Source of the DNA: Tenacibaculum gallaicum | GTDB lineage: Bacteria > Bacteroidota > Bacteroidia > Flavobacteriales > Flavobacteriaceae | Direction: 5' to 3' | NCBI RefSeq assembly: GCF_003387615.1 | Contig: NZ_QUNS01000001.1 | Span: 350,241 to 414,240, forward strand | DNA: 64,000 nucleotides | In this document: positions 25,278 through 32,302 of the stretch, piece by piece | Layout: every line of letters begins with the position of its first letter | Position numbering within the stretch: position 1 is the stretch's first letter | Notes under the pieces: generated by a model | The model's input: only the letters and a program-made list of their open reading frames with translations | The model's database searches: none | What the model was told of the DNA's origin: nothing | Position numbers and translations under genes: made by a program

Positions 25278-25303
25278 AAAGCGAGCACTAGCTCGCTTTT
25301 TTT
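25278..25303 (+). terminator. Terminator after peptide 5
   Basis: AAAGCGAGC-ACTA-GCTCGCTTT followed by four more T. It is a close relative of the hairpins at 24786 and 25611. Confidence 0.88.
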
Positions 25304-25350
25304 ATTTATAAATAATATTAATAATTCTGAATATTGTATAAAAAATTTAA

Positions 25351-25385
25351 AAGTATGGTTTTCCCTTACTTTTTTTATGGTAAAG
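25351..25385 (+). repeat. Partial upstream block, copy e
   Basis: AAGTATGGTTTTCCCTTACT and a T run, then TATGGTAAAG. The beginning of the block is conserved, but the hairpin is spoiled (GTAAGG has become TATGG) and the TTGAATTAAATTG core is missing. Peptide 6 therefore has a different promoter region. Confidence 0.55.
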
Positions 25386-25448
25386 TTTTAATTTTAGTAT
25401 TAAAAATATAGTAGATTGAACTCTTATTAATCTATAAACTTAAAAATC

Positions 25449-25601
25449 ATGTTAAAGAACATTTCAAAAACAAGTAAGTTACTTACTAAACAAGAGCAAA
25501 AGGTAATAAAAGGAAATGGTGGTTGCTTTCCTCTTGAACCATGTGATGTGGGTTACGTGTATGATTACACAGCTTGTGCATGTGTTCCAGACAATTCATA
25601 A
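25449..25601 (+). CDS. GG-leader Cys-rich peptide 6 (divergent)
   Basis: A 50-residue peptide starting MLKNISKTSKLLTKQEQKVI, with the GG at residues 24-25 after K-G-N. The core begins directly with Cys and has C26, C32, C43 and C45, with an acidic, tyrosine-rich middle. The leader resembles the general Bacteroidota GG-precursor type more than its neighbours do (KEQ...IKGxGG), so this may be an older paralog. It is followed by a GCGAG/CTCGC terminator of the same kind as the others. Confidence 0.72.
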   Translation: MLKNISKTSKLLTKQEQKVIKGNGGCFPLEPCDVGYVYDYTACACVPDNS

Positions 25602-25610
25602 AAACTATTT

Positions 25611-25635
25611 AAAAAGCGAGTTTAACTCGCTTTTT
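25611..25635 (+). terminator. Terminator after peptide 6
   Basis: AAAAAGCGAG-TTTAA-CTCGCTTTTT with further T. This is the third copy of the same stem in the cluster. Confidence 0.85.
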
Positions 25636-25680
25636 TTCTTTTTTCTCTTTCCTCCTTTTTCTTTTCTATTAACATAAAAC

Positions 25681-25688
25681 TATCTTTG
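25681..25688 (+). promoter_or_regulatory. gltX promoter, -7 box
   Basis: TATCTTTG, 20 bases before the gltX ATG, is a perfect TAnnTTTG element. The upstream TTG element is not clear. Confidence 0.55.
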
Positions 25689-25708
25689 CGCTTTCAAATC
25701 AATAAAAA

Positions 25709-27226
25709 ATGACTGAGAACGTAAGAGTACGCTTTGCTCCGAGTCCAACAGGACCTTTACACATAGGTGGTGTAAGAACTGCTTTATTCAATTATTTATT
25801 TGCTAAAAAACATAACGGAACCTTTGTTTTACGTATCGAAGATACAGACCAAACTCGTTATGTAGCCAATGCAGAAAAATATATCATCAATTCGTTAGAA
25901 TGGTGTAATATTCCGTTTGATGAAGGCCCTGGTAAAAACGAAAAATTCGGACCATACCGTCAGTCAGAACGTAAAAATTTGTATAAAAAATACGCAGATC
26001 AGCTAATTGAAAGTGGTTGGGCGTATTATGCATTTGATACTGCTGAAGAATTAGATGCACACCGTAAAGATCATGAAGAAAAAGGAAAAACCTTTATTTA
26101 CAACTGGCACAACCGATTAAAATTAAACAATTCATTGGCTCTTTCTGCTGAAGAAGTTGCCGTTAAGATAAGTGCAGGAGAAAAGTATGTGATCCGTTTT
26201 AAAACACCACAAGACGAGACCTTAATTTTACAAGATGAAATCCGTGGTACGATTAAAGTGGAAACAAATACGTTAGATGATAAAGTGTTATTTAAGTCTG
26301 ATGGAATGCCAACCTATCACTTAGCAAATATTGTAGATGACCATTTAATGGAAATTTCGCATGTAATTCGTGGTGAAGAATGGTTACCTTCTCTCCCACT
26401 ACATGAATTATTATACCGTGCATTTGATTGGAAAGCACCAAAATTTGCACACTTACCATTAATTTTAAAACCAGTAGGAAAAGGTAAATTAAGCAAGCGT
26501 GATGGTGACAAATTAGGTTTCCCAGTATTCCCGTTAGAATATACCAATGAGCAAAAAGGAGATGTTTCACGCGGATATAAAGAAGACGGTTATTTCGCAG
26601 ATGCTTTTATAAATATGTTAGCATTTTTAGGATGGAACCCTGGAACAGAACAAGAAATTTTTAGTTTAGAAGAATTAACAGAAGCGTTTGATTTATCTCG
26701 AGTAAGTAAATCAGGAGCTAAATTTAGTCCTGATAAAGCAAAATGGTTTAATCAGCAGTATTTACAACAAAAATCTAACGAGGAACTTACAGAGCTATTT
26801 TTACCAATTCTGGAGGAAAAAGGAATAACAACAGATATTGATCGTACAGAAAAAGTAATTTCATTAATTAAAGAACGTGCTGTGTTTGTAGCTGACTTTT
26901 GGGAGTTATCAAGGTTTTTCTATCAAAACCCTTCAGAATACGATGCAAAAGCGGTTAAAAAGCAATGGAAAGATACTACAAGCGAATTAATGCAAGAGTT
27001 AATAGAAGTCATTTCTAATATAGAAAACTTTTCAATTGAAAATACACAAACAGAAATTAAAGGATGGATTACCTCTAAAGAAATAGGCTTTGGCAAAGTT
27101 ATGCAGCCACTTCGTTTAAGTTTGGTAGGTAAATTAGCAGGACCCGATTTGTTTGAAATTATGACAATGATTGGTAAAGAAACTATCATGACAAGAATAC
27201 AAAATGCAATAAACGAACTATCATAA
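25709..27226 (+). CDS. gltX: Glutamyl-tRNA synthetase
   Basis: A 505-residue class I aminoacyl-tRNA synthetase that charges tRNA-Glu. The HIGH-type motif is PTGPLHIGG (residues 13-21). The KMSKS-type motif is KLSKR at residues 260-264, in VGKGKLSKRDGDKLGFPVFP. The C-terminal anticodon-binding domain is helical and of normal length. Whether it also charges tRNA-Gln for an amidotransferase route cannot be read here. It has its own promoter and a strong terminator. Confidence 0.96.
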   Translation: MTENVRVRFAPSPTGPLHIGGVRTALFNYLFAKKHNGTFVLRIEDTDQTRYVANAEKYIINSLEWCNIPFDEGPGKNEKFGPYRQSERKNLYKKYADQLIESGWAYYAFDTAEELDAHRKDHEEKGKTFIYNWHNRLKLNNSLALSAEEVAVKISAGEKYVIRFKTPQDETLILQDEIRGTIKVETNTLDDKVLFKSDGMPTYHLANIVDDHLMEISHVIRGEEWLPSLPLHELLYRAFDWKAPKFAHLPLILKPVGKGKLSKRDGDKLGFPVFPLEYTNEQKGDVSRGYKEDGYFADAFINMLAFLGWNPGTEQEIFSLEELTEAFDLSRVSKSGAKFSPDKAKWFNQQYLQQKSNEELTELFLPILEEKGITTDIDRTEKVISLIKERAVFVADFWELSRFFYQNPSEYDAKAVKKQWKDTTSELMQELIEVISNIENFSIENTQTEIKGWITSKEIGFGKVMQPLRLSLVGKLAGPDLFEIMTMIGKETIMTRIQNAINELS

Positions 27227-27230
27227 AAAT

Positions 27231-27261
27231 AAGAAAGCCGCTTTTAAAGCGGCTTTCTTAT
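27231..27261. terminator. Bidirectional terminator between gltX and the OMP gene
   Basis: AAGAAAGCCGC-TTTTAAA-GCGGCTTTCTT, a perfect GC-containing stem with A and T runs on both sides, between two convergent genes. Confidence 0.9.
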
Positions 27262-27280
27262 TATATAAAATTAGTGAAGT

Positions 27281-27874
27281 TTAAAACATACAACCTCCTA
27301 AATGTTTTGCAGCATTACGACCATTGTTATCACCACCATTGTTCCAGTTTAATTTGAAAACAACACCTAAAGTTCCTTGAATGTGTGAACGCATACTTTC
27401 ATAACCTTCAAAAGAATGTTTATAGTATAATTGTGGATTAATACCGATGTTATCGCTAACCCAGTAAATTCCACCAGCACCAACATTAAGTGTAGGTGTC
27501 ATTTTACGTTCAGAATCTACTACACTTCCTCCTATAAAAACATACGGAGCAAATTTATCTAACACTGCATTTAAGTTATAACGAAATGAAGCATCCATAG
27601 AAAAATACTTTGCCGAATTTTTAATAAAACCAACATCATCAATAGTATTAAAAGACACAGCACCATCTAAAGAAAAACGATCACCAATAGGCATAGTTAA
27701 ACTTACAGTAGGTACTTGAAATAAATATTGATCGCCAATAAAAGCAGCATCACTTTCACTAAATTTTGTTATTCCAAAACCTACACCTATTTGCCAAGAG
27801 TCGTTTAAATTTTGAGAAAAAACGGAGGTTGTTAAACAGGTAAAGATTGCTATGAATAAAATTTTATGTTTCAT
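27281..27874 (-). CDS. Outer-membrane beta-barrel protein
   Basis: A 197-residue protein with a signal peptide (MKHKILFIAIFTCLTTSVFSQ). Strands such as WQIGVGFGITKF, TVSLTMPIGDRFSLDGAVSF, FAPYVFIGGSVV and NIGINPQLYYKH suggest an eight-strand barrel of the OmpA/OmpW-like outer-membrane group. After the last strand (GTLGVVFKLNW) there is an Asn/Gly-rich tail ending in C-M-F, which is unusual because barrels normally end with an aromatic residue in the final strand. Function unknown. Confidence 0.78.
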   Translation of the reverse strand: MKHKILFIAIFTCLTTSVFSQNLNDSWQIGVGFGITKFSESDAAFIGDQYLFQVPTVSLTMPIGDRFSLDGAVSFNTIDDVGFIKNSAKYFSMDASFRYNLNAVLDKFAPYVFIGGSVVDSERKMTPTLNVGAGGIYWVSDNIGINPQLYYKHSFEGYESMRSHIQGTLGVVFKLNWNNGGDNNGRNAAKHLGGCMF

Positions 27875-27930
27875 CGGGAGATAAGTGTTTAGAGTAATAA
27901 CTAGTTTAATAAGTTTTTAGTATAATTAAG

Positions 27931-28365
27931 TTAATCGGCATTTACTTTCTTAATAGCTGTAGTAAAGTCATCTAAATCATTATCATTTAAAACTAAATGA
28001 ATGGCTTCATCACAAACCTTTTCTGCATTTTCAGTAGAAAAATGCAAAGCTACTGCAATTTTACGTAGTATACCAACTTCTTCTTTCGCTACATTTTCAT
28101 CAGCAAAAATCATTTTTGTTAAACGAAACAAACGTTCAATACGCTCTTCGTAACTTACAGGTGCATTTATAGGATACTTTTCAGGACTTTTTAAAATTAG
28201 TTGGTACTCTTCATTACTTATATTTAATTTTTTAGCAGCTCTGTTTAATAATAATAGCTCCCCTTCTGAAATTACTCCGTCTGTTTCGGCAATTTTTACT
28301 ACACTAGCAAAGTGTCCTATTTCTTGTTTATGTTTTCCGGTTGAATATAAATCTGATATTGACAT
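27931..28365 (-). CDS. TerB-family protein
   Basis: A 144-residue, mostly helical protein matching the TerB/DjlA N-terminal fold. The conserved acidic pairs are in VVKIAETDGVISEGELLLL and MIFADENVAKEEVGILRKIA, which bind metal in TerB structures. TerB-like proteins are linked to tellurite resistance and stress responses, but a stand-alone copy gives no clear role. No signal peptide, so it is cytosolic. It is upstream of the barrel gene on the same strand with a gap of 56 bases, so they may be cotranscribed. Confidence 0.78.
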   Translation of the reverse strand: MSISDLYSTGKHKQEIGHFASVVKIAETDGVISEGELLLLNRAAKKLNISNEEYQLILKSPEKYPINAPVSYEERIERLFRLTKMIFADENVAKEEVGILRKIAVALHFSTENAEKVCDEAIHLVLNDNDLDDFTTAIKKVNAD

Positions 28366-28769
28366 AATTTTTTTTTGATTTTTTTAAATTGAAAGTAAGT
28401 GTATTTATTTAGAAGCAAGTTTTAAATAAAGTCACAAAAATATCGCCGAAAGTTAACAATTCTAACTAAAAACAAAGTATTATTTTTTCTTATAGTAAAT
28501 TTAAAAAACATAAAAACTATTAATAAAAAACAGGTTTTTTTAAGCGTTTTAAAGCATTTTTATTTTTAATTAATACAATTATTATAATAATTGTTTTTCG
28601 TTCTTTAAAAAGATAAATAGGTGTGTTTTTGTAAAAAGTATTGAAGAAAATAAAAAAGAATAGAAAATATTTATAAAATAGAAAAAACAAATCAATAAAA
28701 CTTAATATAGTTTTACTCATAAAAAAATTACTAACTTGTTAACAAATGAATTTTTAATCTTATCAAAAA
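28366..28769. other. AT-rich intergenic region, nothing recognised
   Basis: About 400 bases between the divergent TerB and NTF2-like genes. It is very AT-rich with long A and T runs. The only open frame on the minus strand (28520-28720) gives a phenylalanine/isoleucine-rich low-complexity product that is not convincing. No RNA gene or repeat was recognised. Confidence 0.6.
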
Positions 28770-29276
28770 ATGAAAACGGGATACACTATTTTAATTTTTT
28801 TAGTTTCGGTTACATTGAGTTTTTCACAAAATAAACAAGTAATAGAAAAAGAAGTTAATCAACAAATATGGAAACCATTTAAAAAATCTTTTGAAGCTAG
28901 AGATTGGAAAACGTTTAATAGTTTACACTCTAATGAAGTGTTACGTGTAAATAAATATGGAATTCGTATAGGAGCCGAATACAAAAACTCAATAAAAGCA
29001 TCCTATCAAAAATCAACAAACAAAAAACGACAAATAGATTTTTGTTTCAATCAAAGAACCTATAAAGAAAACATAGGTTATGAAGTAGGTTATTACCGAG
29101 TTATATATACCGAAAAAGACAAAGAATCACGTACTGTATATGGAAGATTTCATGTGGTACTTAATAAAAAGAATGATATATGGTTAATTGCGCAAGACTG
29201 GGATACTGATACCATTAATGGAGATCCGGTTACTAAAGAAGGTTTTGAATCAGGTAAGTGTTTGAGTACAAAATAA
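28770..29276 (+). CDS. Secreted NTF2-like/DUF4440-type protein
   Basis: A 168-residue protein with a signal peptide (MKTGYTILIFLVSVTLSFSQ). The mature part fits the NTF2/SnoaL fold: an N-terminal helix (VNQQIWKPFKKSFEARDWKTFNSLHSNEVLRV), a following helix, then antiparallel strands (RQIDFCFNQRTYKENIGYEVGYYRVIYT, GRFHVVLNKKNDIWLIAQDWDT). Such secreted DUF4440-like proteins are common in Bacteroidota and have no fixed function. A cysteine near the C-terminus (GKCLSTK) is outside the fold. Confidence 0.7.
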   Translation: MKTGYTILIFLVSVTLSFSQNKQVIEKEVNQQIWKPFKKSFEARDWKTFNSLHSNEVLRVNKYGIRIGAEYKNSIKASYQKSTNKKRQIDFCFNQRTYKENIGYEVGYYRVIYTEKDKESRTVYGRFHVVLNKKNDIWLIAQDWDTDTINGDPVTKEGFESGKCLSTK

Positions 29277-29497
29277 TTTTAATTGTGAGTCTTTCAATTG
29301 TCGCTCAAGAAAGGTTAAAACCAAAGTGTAAAATGAAGCAATCTTTATATTACGAGTTTTCAATAAATAGATTACTTCAGTTGTATTTTTTTGTAACGAT
29401 GTTGAGGTAGTATAACTGATTAAAATAAAGGAATGAAAGTATAAAAATAATTTTCAAAATACCTTATTTTTATCAACACAAGCTTTAAAATCAGCCT

Positions 29498-30727
29498 ATG
29501 AACAACGAGAAAAACTCTGAAACTTGGAAAAATTTTTATCAAAACTCACAAGAACTCACCAAACCAACATCAATAGACAATATACTTTCTGATGACGATG
29601 TAACCTTTTTAAAACAAGAATTAAAAAACATCATCAATCGGTTTTTAGACAAAGGAGAATTGCATAAAGGCATTAAAGTATACATAAACCACGAACTTCA
29701 AAACGGAATCGCAGAAGAAATGGCTGCTAATAGACCCGAAGAAAATGAAACTATTGAGCAATGGTGTATGAAGTTATTCGGAGATCAAAAATTCGGAGTT
29801 GTTTTCAATAGTTTAGAAACCTTTAGCAATGAGTTTACAGAGAGAATGTGTCAGATTGTAGCTCCGTTACTTCAAAAAGCAGGAATGCCTTTAGGCGGAC
29901 TCTCTTTTTTATTTTTTATGGGAAACTATGGTTTTACTCCTTTCGGAATTCATAAAGAAGCCAAAGGAGAAGAAGGTTTTTTGTTTCATTTAGGTCCCAA
30001 CCATAAAGATTTTTACACTTGGGATATTGAAGAATACAACCAAATAGAGCACAATACTCAGGTGTTCCACGAGGTAGATACAATGCTACCAAGCTCCACA
30101 AAATATCCACTAAAAGCAAAATCGGCGATGTTTATTCCGCATCAGGTATATCATATTGCAAAAACCGATGAATTTTCATTAAGTGTGGTAATGGATTACA
30201 TAAACCCGTCAAGAGACTATTTAGAAAAAACAATTGCTACACAAATAGCCTCAAGTGAGTTAATCAAAAACCCAAAAGTAGGGTACTTACCACCCGTAGA
30301 TATCACAACCGAAAAATTGGATTGGAATAGCTTATTAAACCCAAAAACATGGGAACAGCAATTTAAAAAAGCGCTTTCAAAATATATTACAGGATTAAAG
30401 AGTAACGCAGGAGTCTTACAACCTTCAATAGTTGAAAACAAAGAAGGGGTACCAAATCCGCCATTTCAAATTACGGGAAAAACAATTTTTCCGTTGTTAA
30501 TACATACAGAAAACACAGAGAAAACCTGCATTATGGCAAGAGGAAATGAAGTTATTGTTAGCAATAACTCACAACTAAACACAATTATAGAAAAGCTAAA
30601 TACAGGAAAAATCATAAGCTTTGATAAATTACAAAAGCACCTCATTCCTACTTGGGAATTGATGGATGTATTTGATTTTGTAAGTCAGTTAGCAAGAGTT
30701 GGAGCGATTACTATTCATAAGGAATAA
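29498..30727 (+). CDS. JmjC/cupin-like Fe(II) oxygenase-type protein
   Basis: A 409-residue cytosolic protein. Its centre looks like a cupin or JmjC barrel: GFTPFGIHKEAKGEEGFLFHLG gives H152-x-E154, and SAMFIPHQVYHIAKTDEFSLSV gives H219. Together these form an HxE...H iron-binding triad. The C-terminal 90 residues (FPLLIHTENTEKTCIMARGNEV ... GAITIHKE) resemble the winged-helix part of ROXA-type ribosomal oxygenases. If active it would hydroxylate a protein or peptide side chain with 2-oxoglutarate. It is 3.9 kb from the peptide cluster, so a role as tailoring enzyme is possible but unproven. Confidence 0.5.
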   Translation: MNNEKNSETWKNFYQNSQELTKPTSIDNILSDDDVTFLKQELKNIINRFLDKGELHKGIKVYINHELQNGIAEEMAANRPEENETIEQWCMKLFGDQKFGVVFNSLETFSNEFTERMCQIVAPLLQKAGMPLGGLSFLFFMGNYGFTPFGIHKEAKGEEGFLFHLGPNHKDFYTWDIEEYNQIEHNTQVFHEVDTMLPSSTKYPLKAKSAMFIPHQVYHIAKTDEFSLSVVMDYINPSRDYLEKTIATQIASSELIKNPKVGYLPPVDITTEKLDWNSLLNPKTWEQQFKKALSKYITGLKSNAGVLQPSIVENKEGVPNPPFQITGKTIFPLLIHTENTEKTCIMARGNEVIVSNNSQLNTIIEKLNTGKIISFDKLQKHLIPTWELMDVFDFVSQLARVGAITIHKE

Positions 30728-30904
30728 AGCCTTTTTTTGTACAAACTTTTTAAAATTATTTTTTTTTTTGTACATAAAGTGCGCTCCGTTTGATGTACAA
30801 ATAAAATTTTGAAAAATATTTTCTTGTACACAGGTTGTACAAACTTTTTTCTACAAAAAAACTTGTATAAAATAACAATGATGTTAAGGTTGTATGGTTT
30901 CCCG
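30728..30904. repeat. Intergenic cluster of five TGTACA palindromes
   Basis: TGTACA occurs at 30738, 30769, 30794, 30825 and 30836, three of them in the form TTGTACA with runs of A and T around. GTACAAACTTTT occurs twice (30740 and 30838). Start-to-start distances are 31, 25, 31 and 11 bases. It could be a binding-site array or an old repeat. No gene is visible in it. Confidence 0.5.
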
Positions 30905-31136
30905 TAATTGCGATCGTTAGCGAGAAACCGCAAGGTTCAGCGGAGCTAAATCTCATTCGGGAGTCAGAAACACTCTTGAAAGTACCCTACACATAACAAT
31001 AAGATTTCTAACTTCCGTTGTACTTCAGTTCGAAATGACGTATAAGTTGTCATTTCGAGCGATAGCGAGAAATCTGCTTAATTTGAGTCACGAATATCCT
31101 TTAATATTTCTTAGTCGTATCCTCCTTCGAAATGAC
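30905..31136. repeat. REP-like palindromic elements A and B, left of GIY-YIG gene 1
   Basis: Element B (31049-31136) starts GTCATTTCGAGCGATAGCGA and ends TCGAAATGAC, so its ends are inverted copies about 90 bases apart. Element A (30905-31039) has the same right end and a diverged left end. In A, 23 bases beginning CCGCAAGGTTCAGCGGAGCT are inserted between GAGAAA and TCTCATTC relative to element D. The same inserted unit is found inside mfd. Confidence 0.85.
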
Positions 31137-31168
31137 GTTTAGAATTTTTCATATCTTTAAAATAAAAA

Positions 31169-31441
31169 ATGCTAGACAAATATGTTGTGTACATTATTAC
31201 AAACAAGAACAAAACCACGTTGTATATTGGTGTGACTAACAACCTCCAAAAACGATTATCTCAACATTATTTTGATAGTGAACATGCTAAAAAATCCTTT
31301 GTAGGAAAATATAATTGCTATTATTTGATTTATTATGAAGCTTTTGAAACGACAAACGAAGCAATCTATCGAGAAAAAGAATTGAAAAAATGGCGTAGAG
31401 AAAAGAAAGAAAGCCTGATTAATAGTTTCAATCCTGAATGA
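31169..31441 (+). CDS. Small GIY-YIG nuclease-like protein 1
   Basis: A 90-residue single-domain GIY-YIG protein (UvrC N-terminal-like, YhbQ type). The GIY equivalent is VVYIIT and the YIG is LYIGVTNNLQKRLSQH, with the catalytic Arg in KRLSQH. The conserved Glu lies in the C-terminal helix (EAIYREKELKKWRREKKESLI). Stand-alone proteins of this type are common in Bacteroidota and their role is unsettled. It is enclosed by REP-like palindromes on both sides, as is the second GIY-YIG gene of the window, which suggests a functional link. Confidence 0.9.
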   Translation: MLDKYVVYIITNKNKTTLYIGVTNNLQKRLSQHYFDSEHAKKSFVGKYNCYYLIYYEAFETTNEAIYREKELKKWRREKKESLINSFNPE

Positions 31442-31476
31442 AATTTTTTAAATAATGAAGTGTTTTAATTAATACG

Positions 31477-32090
31477 GTCATTTCGAAGAAGCGATTTTAT
31501 GAGCGACTGAGAAATCTCATTCATGTGAGTTATAAGTACACTTTAAAGTATCCAACACACGACTGTAAGATTTTTCAGTCGTGTCCTCCTTCGAAATAAC
31601 GTTGTAGTTGTTGCTTCATTCTTGGTGTCCTGTCATTTCGAGCGCTAGTGAGAAATCTCATTCACGGGAGTCAGAAACACTCTTGAAAGTTCCCTACACA
31701 TAACAATAAGATTTCTCAGTCGTTCCTCCTTCGAAATGACGTAATGAGTTGTCATTTCGAGCGATAGCGAGAAATCTGCTTAATTTGAGTCACGAATACC
31801 CTTTAATATTTCTAATACATAACAATAAGATTTCTCAGTCGTTCCTCCTTCGAAATGACGTTGTAGTTGTTGCTTCATTCTTGGCGTCCTGTCATTTCGA
31901 GCGCTAGGGAGAAATCTCATTCATGTGAGTCAGAAACACTCTTAAAAGCTACAAACACACGATTGTAAGATTTCTCACTTCCGTTGTACTTCAGTTCGAA
32001 ATGACGTAATGAGTTGTCATTTCGACCGCAGGGAGAAATCTTTTTAAAGAGAGTTACAAATACTCTTAAAAGCTACAAACACCCTTACAA
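31477..32090. repeat. REP-like palindromic array, elements C-G, right of GIY-YIG gene 1
   Basis: Five units in one direction: C 31477-31600, D 31632-31740, E 31751-31859, F 31891-32005 and a half unit G from 32016. Each full unit starts GTCATTTCGA and ends TCGAAATGAC (C ends TCGAAATAAC). Inside are AGCGAGAAATCT and AAGATTTCTCA, a second inverted pair. The spacer GTTGTAGTTGTTGCTTCATT recurs before D and F, so larger segments were duplicated. This fills most of an 860-base stretch without genes; 32091-32302 shows nothing further. Confidence 0.88.
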
Positions 32091-32302
32091 ACTCACAGAC
32101 AAACAAATAACTCTTGCTTCCCTCCTCTTTTTTTACTATGTTTAACACGCTAAAAAACAAAAAGTAGTACTACCCCTTATCTCAACTATTTTTTTATTTA
32201 AAAAGTAACAACAAATACTTCTTTATGGATTGCCGTAAAGAATAGTGATTGTGTGTGTTTAGTTTTAAGATTAAATAGATTTTTTATAATAAATTAATAA
32301 AT

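Noticed and set aside
28520..28720. 66-residue minus-strand open frame
   Set aside because: Product is low-complexity Phe/Ile/Lys that simply follows the A/T runs of the spacer; no promoter or conservation can be argued.
30715..30956. Two overlapping minus-strand open frames of 66-72 residues
   Set aside because: They arise from the TGTACA and REP repeats; the products are repetitive and unlike any protein.
31477..32090. Regular repeats that could be taken for a CRISPR array
   Set aside because: Units are about 110-120 bases with inverted ends and no short constant repeat with unique spacers; no cas genes nearby. REP-like elements explain it.
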